A stretch of 64,000 nucleotides of DNA from Acanthosepion esculentum (Eukaryota > Mollusca > Cephalopoda > Sepiida > Sepiidae): NCBI GenBank assembly GCA_964036315.1, contig OZ038517.1, positions 23,236,662 through 23,300,661 on the forward strand. Reading direction: 5' to 3'. The position numbers and the translations under genes were made by a program. The notes beneath the pieces were generated by a model that searched no databases, was not told the DNA's origin, and saw nothing but the letters and a program-made list of their open reading frames with translations. Shown piece by piece: positions 1-10,807 of the stretch; the first letter of the stretch is position 1, and every line of letters starts with the position of its first letter.

Positions 1-680
1 TGACCCAGTTTGAAAAAAGACATTAAAAAGATACATTCACCGCCCATTCAATCTGGACAGTCCCTACCTCGTGCTGAGCAACGAAATCAGTGTCAGAAAC
101 AAGAACAAAAACAAAAAAAAAATTTTTTTTGTTGAACATTACAAAAATTAGTAATAAATAGATTTATTAAGGCTTCTTTTCTTAATAATTTTTTAGAAAA
201 ATTTTATGTCTGCTTTTGGAGACTATCCCTTTTCAGAAATCTGAAGTGACTAACACAGTGTTAAAAAAATGAAGTAGTAGGAAATTGGTGAAATAGGGTG
301 GGGAAGTGAAGTGTCAAGCTTAACATTAAACCAAGGTGATACTTATAGCTTTATAGGTATCAACTTGCACTAAACTAAATTTGTGCAGAATTACATGCAT
401 GTGTCTACTTCCTAAACTTAGACCAAATTTCTTCATCAGAGCTTTTTTGTGGAGAAACATTTTTTGATGTCCAAGAACTTTTCAGTGTGTACTTATAACA
501 CCACCTAAATTATCTAATTTGACATAAGTCAAGGTAATCAAAACTTAGTCAATTAGAGCTGACAATGGATATAGAGACAATTATTATCAACAAATAATTA
601 TCAGAAACTTTTTATTTAATCTTAATATTGTTTAAAATTTGCTATAATCTCTGGGAAAAGAGTGCTCTGTATCAATGATT
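1..680. other. AT-rich non-coding stretch, nothing recognised
   Basis: No coding signature. The only hint is CCAAGAACTTTTCAGTGTG near 471-489, which resembles part of a Tc1-like terminal repeat also seen at 1859-1884. The rest is A/T-rich filler with poly-A at 106-125. Confidence 0.4.
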
Positions 681-681
681 T

Positions 682-1750
682 TATTTTATTTTTTTTTGCA
701 TCATTTCACCCCAAGCAAGGCAATAACGTCAATAGAAGACAAAGGGTTAAGGAAAGTGAAAGTGAAAGAGAATAAGAATGAGAATGGAGAGGTTGGAGGA
801 AATGACAAAAAAGGAACGGGATTCAAGAAATCAGAAGGAAGTTCCACAGGTGGGTAGTGCAAGAAATCAGAAGGAAGTTCTACAGGTGGGTAGTGCAAGA
901 AATCAGAAGGAAGTTCCACAGGTGGGTAGTGCAAGAAATCAGAAGGAAGTTCCACAGGTGGGTAGTGCAAGAAATCAGAAGGAAGTTCCACAGGTGGGTA
1001 GTGCAAGAAATCAGAAGGAAGTTCCACAGGTGGGTAGTGCAAGAAATCAGAAGGAAGTTCCACAGGTGGGTAGTGCAAGAAATCAGAAGGAAGTTCCACA
1101 GGTGGGTAGTGCAAGAAATCAGAAGGAAGTTCCACAGGTGGGTAGTGCAAGAAATCAGAAGGAAGTTCCACAGGTGGGTAGTGCAAGAAATCAGAAGGAA
1201 GTTCCACAGGTGGGTAGTGCAAGAAATCAGAAGGAAGTTCCACAGGTGGGTAGTGCAAGAAATCAGAAGGAAGTTCCACAGGTGGGTAGTGCAAGAAATC
1301 AGAAGGAAGTTCCACAGGTGGGTAGAGCAAGAAATCAGAAGGAAGTTCCACAGGTGGGTAGTGCAAGAAATCAGAAGGAAGTTCCACAGGTGGGTAGTGC
1401 AAGAAATCAGAAGGAAGTTCCACAGGTGGGTAGTGCAAGAAATCAGAAGGAAGTTCCACAGGTGGGTAGTGCAAGAAAAGAAACTGTTAGAATACAAGTG
1501 GCAGCTGCATCTAGCTAGTTTAATAATAAAACAGTAAGACCGAGTTGCCGATCTAGTAACATGTCGAAACTCATGTAGTCAGGGCATCAGGAAAAAAAGA
1601 TCATCAGAGCAGCTGCCATGAAAATATTTGTAGAAAAGACACACGGAAGCTACATCACATCTGTGAGAAAGTGACTGAAGTTGAGATGTCTGGTCAAGAT
1701 CAATAACATTACCGAACCTTTTTGGATTTTGTCAAGAATCTCCAGATAAA
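682..1750 (-). mobile_element. LINE 3' end (Jockey/CR1-like C-terminus) with an internal minisatellite expansion
   Basis: On the minus strand, from about 1750 down to 1480, the translation follows the C-terminal part of a LINE reverse transcriptase: EILDKIQKR, then a segment ending HRCDVASVCLFYKYFHGSC, then NSFFSCTTHLWNFLL. It is read with several frameshifts and stops. The C-terminal HLWN motif is then repeated 18 times (824-1471). The 3' UTR (ATTGCCTTGCTTGGGGTGAAA, minus strand, near 705-727) matches the tail of the copy at 3095-3330, and a T-tract at 680-697 is the reverse of the poly-A tail. A decayed, 5'-truncated copy. Confidence 0.75.
824..1471 (+). repeat. 36-bp minisatellite, exactly 18 copies
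   Basis: Unit begins CAAGAAATCAGAAGGAAG and ends GTTCCACAGGTGGGTAGTG; 18 head-to-tail copies fill 648 bp. Only two substitutions were seen (C to T in copy 2, T to A in copy 14), so the array is very homogeneous. Because 36 is divisible by three, several frames stay open on both strands and give spurious ORFs. The minus-strand frame reads SCTTHLWNFLLI per unit, the C-terminal motif of the LINE it sits in, so the array grew from one 12-codon stretch of that element. Confidence 0.95.
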
Positions 1751-1850
1751 GTGCTTAAATATTACATAAGCTCAAAGGGGAAATACTGAAAAGTTTTCAG
1801 CCCAAGCTATTTTCTCAAAATTTGATCAAATTACCATGCATCAGTTATTT

Positions 1851-1886
1851 TTGCTAGGGCCAAGAACTTTTCAGCAACCACTGTAT
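1851..1886. mobile_element. Tc1-like terminal inverted repeat remnant
   Basis: CCAAGAACTTTTCAGCAACC followed by ACTG; in reverse it begins CAGTGGTTGCTGAAAAG, a form common at the ends of Tc1-family transposons (TIR starting CAGTG). A weaker copy lies at 471-489. No transposase reading frame joins the two, so this is a relic. Confidence 0.4.
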
Positions 1887-2415
1887 GTGGGCAAACAGAC
1901 ATGCACAAACTTACAATAAAAAATTCACAAAAAAATCTGTACTTGTTTTATTTTTAAATGTTATTTTCAATGTCACAAAAAAAAAAAAAAAAGTCGAAAC
2001 TGATAGACCTTATTCAAACTAGTATACCAAAGTTATCAAAATTGACAACAATCTATTTTTAAGTTCTTAAAAGTTTTTATTTTTTACATGTAAAATATTA
2101 AAAACTTGGAAAAATACATTTAAATATATTTTCCCAAATTTTTCAATTTTTATTGCTCTCGGCTCTTTCACACAGTCTGTATTTTTAACCATGAGGTCTG
2201 AACAATTTCAAAGAGCTCAAGACTGTGATGAAGACACTGCTACCTAACATCACCAGTGCACGGGAGAGAATTTTGCTACAACAAACTTAAATCTTACAGA
2301 TACAAAAAATATACAAATTAAATTATGAGGGGTGCTAAAAATCTCTTGGCTCAATCCACTTCCTAGAATTTGACTAAATGGCCAAATATCAGTGTTGTCA
2401 TGTTTTTTGGGGAGG
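1887..2415. other. AT-rich non-coding stretch
   Basis: Includes an A-tract at 1976-1991; no recognisable gene or repeat apart from the SINE tail that follows. Confidence 0.4.
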
Positions 2416-2514
2416 AGATGGAAAAAATTTGCCTCGTCAGTCATGTATCGAAAGATACATGACTGACAAGGTTAAGTGTGTATCATGCATGGCACACAAC
2501 TGACTGACTGACTG
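2416..2514 (+). mobile_element. SINE 3' tail (tRNA-derived family)
   Basis: Matches the 3' end of the full SINEs at 55292 and 55841: TTTGCCTCGTCAGTCATG, a small hairpin GTATC-GAAA-GATAC, then CATGGCACACAACTGACTG. The 5' half is missing. Confidence 0.75.
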
Positions 2515-3094
2515 GGTCTTGATATGACCGAAAAGATTTTCAGTACTTGTAATACAGAGATTTTTAAAATAACACATCAACATATATAATTAAATTAAGT
2601 AATTTATCAGAATAAACCTGTTAACATTTTAATAGTATATCTGATATGTGTGCACCAGAGAAAGATGAAGAGACAGAGGTTGGTTTCATGAATACCCGGT
2701 TTTGAATAACATTTACAATATATTCATAAACTTGGCCAAAATATGTTTCTACTTAACAGAATATATATCTTTTACATATCCCCAGACTTACTCAAATTTT
2801 GCCTCACATTCACATGTACTCTGACAGACAGAAATTCTCACATATTTCTTCTATTTGTATATCAAAGCCAGGTCCCAGTGGTAATATCAGATAAGTAGCT
2901 GCTTTAATAGCAATATACTCATAAACAAAAACACAAAATTTTTGAAACACCATGCTACAAGACAATGGAATGGAGAAAAACAGAAGCATTGTTATAACAA
3001 ATTTAGTATCACTATGGTACCTAAGAGTTTTTTTGTTTTTAATTTTGGCGCAGCACTAGACTAGAATAACGATATCATCAATTCACAGTCGAGC
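2515..3094. other. Unassigned AT-rich stretch
   Basis: No coding similarity or repeat membership recognised. Confidence 0.4.
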
Positions 3095-3330
3095 TGGTTA
3101 AATGTAGCTATAAATTCTATGCTAACAGTTTCTTCTCTTGCACTTCTCACTTGTGGAACTCCCTTCTGGCTCCTTGTTGTCCAGCCAACTTTAATCTTCA
3201 AAAATTTAAATGTAATGTCAATCACTAGCTACTGTCCACCTGATGACTCTTCTCTTTCTTAATATTTAGTTTTAGTGGCATTACTGCCTTGCTTGGGGTG
3301 ATTCCGATCACAAAAAAAAAAAAAAAAACA
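3095..3330 (+). mobile_element. LINE 3' end with poly-A tail
   Basis: Translation reads NSFFSCTSHLWNSLLAPCC, then NFNLQKFKCNVNH, the conserved C-terminus of the LINE family also found at 682-1750, 6839-7054 and 18960-19371. The 3' UTR ends GCCTTGCTTGGGGTGATTCC and a run of A at 3313-3329. Contains the single-copy form of the 36-bp unit that is amplified at 824-1471. Confidence 0.75.
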
Positions 3331-3424
3331 TAAAGATAAGGAAATTGAACACAGAATAAATTGCGTAAGCAGCAGTTTTGTCCAACACAAGATGCTATGC
3401 AACCAAAATATTAACCGAAGAATT

Positions 3425-3775
3425 CATTATCTATTTACATTGTTTGGACTGTAGTCCTCATTTTTATTGTCATATTCACAATGTTTGGCTGTTGTATGCT
3501 CTGGCCATCGACAGGTGATATACATTAGAATTTTGAAGCAAACCCTTTATTTCGTCCATCAGGTTAGACTGTTCTAGTTCCACATGCCATGCCTATTCTG
3601 GATATCTCAGTTTCGGTTATTTCCCTTTAGTAACTCTCCAAGCTTTTGTTCACCTCTGCTGTAGACAACTCTTTGGCTCACTGGATTACTTCAACCAATG
3701 CTTTTATCCACTGGGCCAACAATGTAAATAGTTACAATACCCCATCTCAGAAATACAAACAGACTATTAATTTGT
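3425..3775 (-). mobile_element. Penelope-like element terminal repeat (pLTR), decayed
   Basis: Colinear with the terminal repeats at 14395-14700 and 44033-44520: an ATTTACATTGTTTGGACTG start, the GTTGTATGCTCTGGCC hairpin block, ACCCTTTATTTCGTCC, AGACTGTTCTAGTTCCACAT and CCACTGGGCCAACAATG. The hammerhead-like core is degraded here. Confidence 0.6.
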
Positions 3776-4734
3776 TTATTTATCATACCATTTATTAGAA
3801 CAGTTGGCAAAACATCAGCTAATTGCCAATCAATTCAAATGTTATAAAATGTTAAATAAGGATTTCCTTAAAGTTGTTCATATATTTAAGAAATGTTTAT
3901 AAATTTCTAAATAAAAATATTGTTTTAATATTTATAAATTGCCAAATGATAAATATTGCATTGCATTAGTTTTAATTGTATTAGTTTTTAGACTGTTGAA
4001 GATATAAAATTATTCTTGTAAAGAAGCAATCTAATAAATAGGGTTTAATATTTTCCTTGTAAATTCTCAAGAACAAAAGAGATGTATAAATTCACTTTCA
4101 TCAAATGTTTAAGTTCTATTCCAATTCTAATTATCACCTTTTAAAATGATAAACATTGCTGAAGATTGAAGGTAGTTAAAATAATAGCAGTGTCAATGAA
4201 AAAAAAACAACGTACAAAGTCACTTTCATCATATTGTATTGGGTGAACAATAGCGTAAAAAACCTTGAAAATAAAAATGCTATAACAGACTTATAAAAAT
4301 TGGGGATCACTTCACTGGCAGTCAATAGAAACAGTTGAATCAGCAACACAGTAAGCTGCCACATAGGCTCTTTCAACTCCAGTGTATTACCAGATGTTGG
4401 AGTTGAGCACATGCCACTTGTTGAGGAGATTCCTGGTCAGAAAATATGACTGAAATATTGTAATAACCAAGATAAGGATACCAGTTCAAATCAATACATA
4501 ACGAGAATTTCTCATCTCACAAAGCAACTAGTTGATGTTTTTTAAGCAACAGTAATGACAAATATTTATTAAGCTTAACTTTGCTTGGCACAACGTCATA
4601 CTTATCAGACATCAAGTTAAGACTAAACTTAACTGAAGCAATTTGCAAGACCAATATGTTAACCATGATTCTACAGAAGATACTTTACAACCCACACTAA
4701 AACTAATTCAAATGAATCCTCAACTTTAAGTTAA
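3776..4734. other. Unassigned stretch with a small unclassified ORF
   Basis: Very AT-rich. A 78-codon minus-strand ORF (4176-4412) contains a hydrophobic, membrane-like C-terminal half, but no family was recognised and no splice context supports it; treated as chance or a repeat fragment. Confidence 0.35.
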
Positions 4735-4870
4735 AACCAAAACCTGAAGGTACTAAAGCACAATGGTTGAAAAGCTACAGCTAAAATAACTAAAATGAGG
4801 ACATTGGTTCAAATAAATCAGTGTTTTGTGATGATAATACCCTATTTCAGAATTTCAGAGTTATTAAATA
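4735..4870 (+). mobile_element. Penelope-like terminal repeat fragment, strongly decayed
   Basis: Order of blocks matches the pLTR family: ACCTGAAGG, AAAATGAGGACATTGGTTC, GATAATACCCTATTTCAG. Only fragments of the hammerhead-like core survive. Confidence 0.4.
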
Positions 4871-4939
4871 AAATATTATACAATGATGAAATATACAGCA
4901 CAAAGATGGCCAGGAGATGAAAACAATTAGTCATCCAAT

Positions 4940-5040
4940 TATTTTTAATGCCATATTTCTTGAGAACATTGGCAATCATGGCTCTCCACAGATCCCATTT
5001 CTTTATTATCCATGACTTCTTGATAAAGCTAGTAGAGTGG
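4940..5040 (-). mobile_element. LINE ORF2 C-terminus (RTE-like)
   Basis: Minus-strand translation KWDLWRAMIANVLKKYG matches the LWRAMIA...HG C-terminus of the LINE copies at 36515 and 45740. Only the last codons are present. Confidence 0.6.
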
Positions 5041-5387
5041 TTTCCCTTCCCTAAAGTTTTGAATTCAGAGTCATCTTTCTCCTAGATGGCATACATATTA
5101 CTACACAAGGCTAGAAAGCCTAGTCTACCCTTCTATTTAAAAGATTTTTTTTAATGAATCCATCAAGAATCGATGATGACCCAACCTAGCACAGCTAGTT
5201 GCCTTGCACATGTTGATATAATTGCAATGGTTTGCACTGAGCCACATAACCTTCTCTTCCTACTCCTACAGTCCCAGGGCAGACAAGTGTGTGATGTCTG
5301 GGGAGGAAAAGCAAGTTGCAGATAATACCACAGAGTACAGAGTTATTAAACTACCTTTGGGTCCCTCCCACTGGATTTTTTAGGCTG
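5041..5387. other. Unassigned stretch between LINE and SINE relics
   Basis: No coding similarity seen. It may hold a further SINE-related flank, but the match is too weak to call. Confidence 0.35.
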
Positions 5388-5612
5388 GTTTTAATTTAGA
5401 GTTTTCCTTCTCTGAGACTGGTTGCCACCCAAGGCTATAGAACCCAGTCTGTACTGCTACTTACCCATAGCTGGGGTGGGGAGAGAAGAGATGCATTTAT
5501 ACCTTCCCCAAGGGTATTAGCATGTAAGTGAATGTAATGGATTCAAACTAGATTCTCAGATTCCTCAATCCAAGACAATCCATTACTCCACTGTGCCGCC
5601 ACATTTAACACA
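5388..5612 (-). mobile_element. tRNA-derived SINE copy
   Basis: Minus strand reads from a tRNA-like head (GGCGGCACAGTGGAGTAATG) through the family core: attacattcacttacatgc, AAGGTATAA, AGCTATGGGTAAG, GGGTTCTATAGCCTTGGG, to GAGAAGGAAAACTCT. Same family as the copies at 27562, 55292 and 55841. Confidence 0.75.
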
Positions 5613-6684
5613 CAGCAGCAAAGGAAAAAAAAAAAAAAGAGATGATTGATTCATGCCTTTTCCAAGGGCAATTGAGGCAACAGAAGAGAAGGGAACTTTA
5701 ATTTGGCTCAATAATTCCACTTTCATTACATCCCTGTGGAATCAAAATATGATACTCACCCTCACAAGAAAGTTCCAAACTAGCATCCAGTTGGCAGACA
5801 AAAAGAAAGCAAGTCATAAGTCAATATAGACCCTGGACTCAAGCACCCAAAGAATCCAATGATGGATATTTATTGATCACAGTATCCACACCAAAGTCAA
5901 CAGCCAATCAGAACCTAGAGAATAGGTTTGCCCAAGTAGCATAATGGAAGATTCCAGCCTGTTATATAAACCACTTACCAACTGACTGAAGAAGGAAGCA
6001 GTTGCAAGAGGAGAAGGTGGTTTTCTCTTTCTTTCTTGGTGAACTAAGAAACTGGCCTTATGCCACATCTTACCTTGTGGAGAGGTTGGTAAATAGGAAA
6101 GCAGTTGTAAGAGCAAAACTCAATACAGTCGAGTACTGGTCTGTTTGTCCAACTAAATGCTACAATCCCTCGGTAGTCATCCAATACAACTAGCAAAATA
6201 TTTATCTATTTAAGTATTAAATAACTTGCAATTCTATCTATTTCTCTTATGAAATGGCAACAAATATCAATTAAAATTCACACAAGATAAAACCTTGTTA
6301 TAATTTTCTTACAAATAAAACAATCAGCTACTTATAGTTTCAGTAATGGGTGAAGAGAGTAATTTGCTTTCTTGTAGGAGGACATTTTAATAACTTGAGC
6401 CAGGACAACAAATAATGGGAAAATCCAAGGCTCAACATGAAAGGACAATTAAGGAGTTATTTTTCACTACTAGCCATTTGACTGATAGATTATCCGGTCA
6501 TTCTTGTTCATAAGTAAAATCATTGTCCTCCTCTTCAGTTTTGCTTGAATAAATATAAAAAAGATTTTTGTCATAGACAATTAACAGAAACTTAACAAAG
6601 AAACAGCTGTTAACAAATTCTGAAGAAATTATTTTTCTCTTTCTTTTATACTTGCTGTTTATCATATATTAAAAATTTTCATTG

Positions 6685-6685
<1 letters not shown>
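5613..6685. other. Non-coding stretch, nothing recognised
   Basis: Contains an A-tract at 5622-5638 and two overlapping chance ORFs on opposite strands (5877-6116 and 6002-6193). No family similarity or splice support. Confidence 0.4.

Positions 6686-6736
<51 letters not shown>
6685..6736. repeat. CA/TA compound microsatellite
   Basis: About 7 CA followed by about 18 TA dinucleotides. Confidence 0.95.
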
Positions 6737-6740
<4 letters not shown>

Positions 6741-6821
6741 TTCAGCCAAAGCAACAAACCTACTAAGATAAAAGGAGTTACTGATTATGAGGGGAAAAAA
6801 CACTATTAAGAAGAGAACAGT

Positions 6822-7054
6822 AAAAAAAAAAAAAAAAATTAAGACAGAAGATAACGCTTGACATTGCATTTAAATTTATGAAGATCAAAGTTGACTGGTA
6901 AACAAGAAACCGAAAGAGAGTTCCACAAGTGAGAAGTGCAAGAGAAGAAATTTAACATAGAACTTAAGCATACATCTAGCCATTTCAGATTTAAAATGAT
7001 GAAACTGAAACCTTGCTGCCAATCTAGTACTGTGCTTAAATTCATAAAAGTCAA
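6822..7054 (-). mobile_element. LINE 3' end
   Basis: Minus-strand frame contains LNFFSCTSHLWNSLSVSC and NFDLHKFKCNVKRYLLS, the same C-terminus as at 3095-3330. Truncated upstream at about 7054. Confidence 0.7.
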
Positions 7055-7122
7055 GGTACCACAGAGGAAAGTTCTTCAGAACAATTACACTGAAAGTAAT
7101 TATAAAAAAGGCACAGGGAAAC

Positions 7123-7123
<1 letters not shown>

Positions 7124-7159
<36 letters not shown>

Positions 7160-7160
7160 T
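7124..7160. repeat. CA microsatellite
   Basis: About 17 uninterrupted CA units. Confidence 0.95.
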
Positions 7161-7576
7161 GTAATCCTTCATGTACAGATCACTTGAGAGTATAAGACAC
7201 CATTAAAAAAGCAGAGAAATTCCAGGGTGGGAAAAAGCTTATTTTCATGTACGAAGCACACCTGATTTTAGAACAATGAAAATGATCTAAACTTGTTAAA
7301 AAGAGAAAATAAACAGTGGTTTCAGCGAGAAAAAGAAAGAAAGATAGATGTGTCTATATGTCTTTCTTCCATTTTCTCACTGAAACTAAGTAGTGTCTTT
7401 TCCCCTCATGGTTATGCAAACAAATGAAGGGTAGGACAAGCACAATTATAATAGGATATTTTTACACTACAGTAACTGCTTTTGAACCAAAGCAGTAGTT
7501 GAGCATTTGTCAACTTGCTTTACTACTAAATCTCCTTTAGTTACTTTCTGTACAAACATTTTATACATATACACAC

Positions 7577-7607
<31 letters not shown>

Positions 7608-7736
7608 TAGCTGCCTACTCTAGTTTGAGTATCACCACTGACTTATATGCAAGAAAATATTTTAACTCCGTGAGATTTTGGTGACAAGAATAATCAAGAG
7701 GACTGGAAATAGCTTCAGTCACAGGTTTTTTTTTTT
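7161..7736. other. Non-coding stretch with a TA tract
   Basis: Includes a TA microsatellite at 7577-7607 and a T-tract at 7725-7739. Nothing else recognised. Confidence 0.4.
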
Positions 7737-7870
7737 TTTGATTCAAAGTTGTCCTTGTCTTAGACCAGTTACCAACCAAGGCTGAAGAGCCCAGTCTACC
7801 CTACATATGTAACCCATAACTTGGAAGAATGGAGATAGATTCATATCTTTCCCAACAGTATTTGGACAAA
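7737..7870 (-). mobile_element. tRNA-derived SINE fragment
   Basis: Shares the core GGGCTCTTCAGCCTTGGTT and GGTAACTGGTCTAAGACAAG (minus strand) with the main SINE family. The tRNA-like head is missing. Confidence 0.6.
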
Positions 7871-7933
7871 AATACTAACAAAAATTACTGGAATACAAAT
7901 TCTGCTTACCAATTTTTGTGTCTCACACAAACA

Positions 7934-7935
<2 letters not shown>

Positions 7936-7979
<44 letters not shown>
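7936..7979. repeat. TG microsatellite
   Basis: About 21 TG units. Confidence 0.95.
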
Positions 7980-8640
7980 TAACATTTTTAGTAGATTTCT
8001 ACATTAATATGGAAAAAAAATGTAATGTGAGGAACATTAGTACAAGTCTTCCTAACAGAATATGACTGTTAGATGTATAATGTAGATATTTATTCCGATA
8101 CTCACATTATACAAAATATGACAAGGTCAAGTTTAATGCGGGATTTCATAAGTGATTCAAAAATTTGCTTAAGCCACCTCAGGATTTCCCCCATTTTGGG
8201 TATGCCTCAAGCACCTGGAAATGACTCCAAACCCCTCTCAAAAGAGAGGTATTGCCTGGAAGGATGGCCCCCTGGGACTCATGCTGAAATTAATTCTGAA
8301 ACCTCCCCAGCCAAGAGCCAAATCAGATGCATAATAAATGCATTAAAAATCATTTTAATTAAGAAAAGCATCTGAAAATCAGAAGAAAATGATTGTCAAT
8401 GATCATGAAATAAGGTAGAGTTTTTGACAGAATAGAGTACATTATGCAGGATATCTCAGAATTAACTATTTATTTCAGTGAAATGGGAGAATTCTTTTTT
8501 TAAAAGCCCACTTATTTCTGTTTATTATCCTTAATGTGTTCGAAGTGTATAAATTTCTAATTTTGTTTATAACTTTATAATTTTTTTTCCAATTTTATTT
8601 TCACTTCCATTCAGAACCCTTTCAATAATGAGTATACAAC
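7980..8640. other. Non-coding stretch with a weak repeat
   Basis: A block at 8160-8300 (CTCAAGCACCTGGAAATGA, GAGAGGTATTGCCTGGAAGG) resembles 47048-47125, suggesting an unnamed interspersed repeat. No coding signature. Confidence 0.35.
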
Positions 8641-8654
8641 AATGCATGTGTGTA

Positions 8655-10100
8655 AGAATTTACATATAAATAAAATGTGTATCACCCCACATAAACTAAC
8701 TGGCACAATTAGCTCCTCATCTTTAAAGATTTTAGTAATAGATAAAAAAAAAATTTTTAAAAAGACAGAAAAGACAAATATATGGCTAGTTTAGATACAA
8801 AATCCTTATATACAAATGTTCTGGTAGAGAAATGTTTAAATTTACTAAAAACAGAAAAAACATTTGTTTTACCAATGAGTTCCCCTCTAAGCAGCATTTT
8901 AGCTTGTCTCATTCTAGAAAGTAGTCCTTTCAAAAATATTTTACCACAAAATTCTTATTTTAGACTAGCAGCATGACCCGGTGTTGCCTGTGCTTGATTC
9001 AAAAATCGTACGACTCATACAGCAATCGCTATCACTTGACTTAAAATATTTTTGCCTTTCCTTGCCTTTAAAGGAGTGCCTTTTGCCATGCTGATGTTGC
9101 TACATGCCTTACTTCTTGCCTATCTCACACTGCAAATTTTTTCTAAGCTCTATACTAAACATTAAATCTGTTACGAAAAAAGAACTAAAAATGAACACAA
9201 AACGATCAGCTTTAAAAAAGGACTCGTAACTGGAAAAACCGAATGAAAAAAGAATGTTAACAACAAATACTTTTTCACACCCAACCCAGTTCTGCGGAAT
9301 CAGAATCAACGTTGAGTTTAAGCAAGCGAATAAGCCAATTGGAGTAAAGTGCCATGCAGAATTAAATTTTTCCCACTTGTGACGAATGCAGCTATTGATT
9401 TTTTTTGCATGCTAGTTAACATTCGTGTCAGTTGGCTCTCACACTGGCCAATAGAATCTTCCTGCCTATTCGTGGTAGCCAGCTATAGGCTCTCACTCTG
9501 GCCAGTAGAAAATGGCCGCAAACTACATGAAAACTGACGTAGAAGCATGAAAAAAATCAATTATTTCCACTATCGATGGGAGTTGGGAAATGCAAAGTCG
9601 GTCTTGGCCTTCCCGTTAACTTGGAGCATGTGCATGTAAATTTTGGTGCAAATCCGTCGAAAATTGTGGCCGTGTATTCGTTACACACATGCACATCCTG
9701 CCTTTTATAGATAGAGATACTCTAGTAATATATTGACAGGACACAATTTTACCCAACCTTGTAAACAAGCTTAGTAGTACTGAACCCACAATAGATTTTA
9801 CTTTCCAAACTTAAACAAATAACACATGACTCTTCTTATATATCATGCAACATAGAATCAATAACAACCTTTAATTAAAAAGGTATAGAAAATCTACCAA
9901 TAAGAATGACCTCCTAAAGTATTATTCTCACCCTTGAAGTAGAATAAAATCTGGAATAATTATAGGATTTTATTTAAGAGCACGAAGGATCTGATGATCC
10001 TAATACCAATATTTTCCTTAAGAAAACAAATAAAATCCTTATATTTATCTTGATAAAATGTTTTCAGACAAAATCCTTTGGTAAAGATTAATTTTCCATT
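8655..10100 (+). mobile_element. Penelope-like element RT relic, split by an insertion
   Basis: First part (about 8720-8965): MASLDTKSLYTNVLVEKCLN is RT motif A (D5 of the reading frame at 8782), followed by an internal deletion and PMSSPLSSILACLILES, motif B, ending FKNILPQNSYFR. Here a 0.75-kb repeat is inserted. The second part resumes about 9716: TLVIY, NLVNKLSSTEPTIDFTFQ, RKSTNKNDLLKYYSHP and SGIIIGFYLRA, the thumb region of the family. The YVDD catalytic motif falls at the break. Many frameshifts; a dead copy of a second Penelope lineage, distinct from the one at 14.4-16.1 kb. Confidence 0.8.
8966..9717 (+). mobile_element. Interspersed repeat with CCCGGTGTTGCC head, inserted in the Penelope copy
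   Basis: Begins CTAGCAGCATGACCCGGTGT and ends CTTTTATAGATAGAGATAC. The same two ends (GGTACCCAGCATTGCCTGGG and GTGTTATAGATATAGAT) bound the element at 20595-21873, and a related head is seen on the minus strand at about 38706. Internal ORFs are short and unrecognised, so it is probably non-autonomous. Exact boundaries are approximate because no clean target duplication was visible. Confidence 0.6.
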
Positions 10101-10377
10101 GCACACACACACATGTATTTTAATGGAGATTGAGGTCTACCCTGAGAGGCAACAATCTGTTTCATACTTGACAATCTTCAGGTCATGTTCATAATTTGTT
10201 TATGGTTTATTTATTATATTATAAACAGTCAACCCACCACAGCAAACAAAGCTTGACGATTGGATTCAAGTATGAAAAAGTTGGTGTTGACCTCAGTGAC
10301 CACTTCTATATTTACATATGCTGTATCCATGACACTTTTACCCATAAATATAGCAAGTCTTAAAACTGTATTTTTAG

Positions 10378-10385
<8 letters not shown>
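10100..10385 (-). mobile_element. Penelope-like terminal region with hammerhead-like core
   Basis: Minus strand around 10160-10200 reads CCTGAAGATTGTCAAGTATG followed by AAACAG, the CUGAAGA...GAAAC pattern of Penelope hammerheads. A second partial arm, GATTGGATTCAAGTATGAAA, lies at 10257-10277 in inverted orientation. The block 10280-10380 (TATTTACATATGCTGTATCC...AAAACTGTATTTTTAG) is homologous to 53868-53945. Likely the 3' end of the RT copy just upstream. Confidence 0.5.

Positions 10386-10435
<50 letters not shown>
10382..10435. repeat. TA microsatellite
   Basis: About 26 TA units. A second, shorter TA tract plus GATA units lies at 10556-10590. Confidence 0.95.
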
Positions 10436-10439
<4 letters not shown>

Positions 10440-10807
10440 ATGAAAATTAGAAAATCAGCAGTTGCTGAAATCTTGTGACAAGTGGAACAAACAAAAGGTT
10501 CATCTACGAAACTCTGGAGTCGGAGTGCTAAATATAACATCAGCTAGGTGGCAAACATATATATATATATATATATATGATAGATAGATAGATATGTAAA
10601 ATCATTTTCAGAAATATTCCATAGTTATATGAAGTGCAGATTTATGTAAGAATGTAGGTATGGTCAGGGATTACTTCCTGCTATTAACTCTTTAGCAGTC
10701 AACCCACCCAAACCGACACTATAAATATCAGCACTCACCCATCGAGATCCACCCCATGTATAATCCGCCATAATATATGATGATATCATTGCAAATAATG
10801 CAAGATT
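10436..10807. other. Non-coding stretch
   Basis: No coding signature; contains TA and GATA repeats near 10556-10590. Confidence 0.4.

Noticed and set aside
824..1471. CRISPR-like array
   Set aside because: Repeats are directly adjacent with no variable spacers, in an animal-type genome context.
778..1518. Long ORFs in several frames over the 36-bp array, as a repeat protein gene
   Set aside because: Frames stay open only because the unit is a multiple of three without stops; the array sits inside a LINE 3' end and no start, splice or conserved context exists.
4176..4412. 78-codon hydrophobic ORF as a transporter fragment
   Set aside because: No recognisable family signature and no supporting splice sites.
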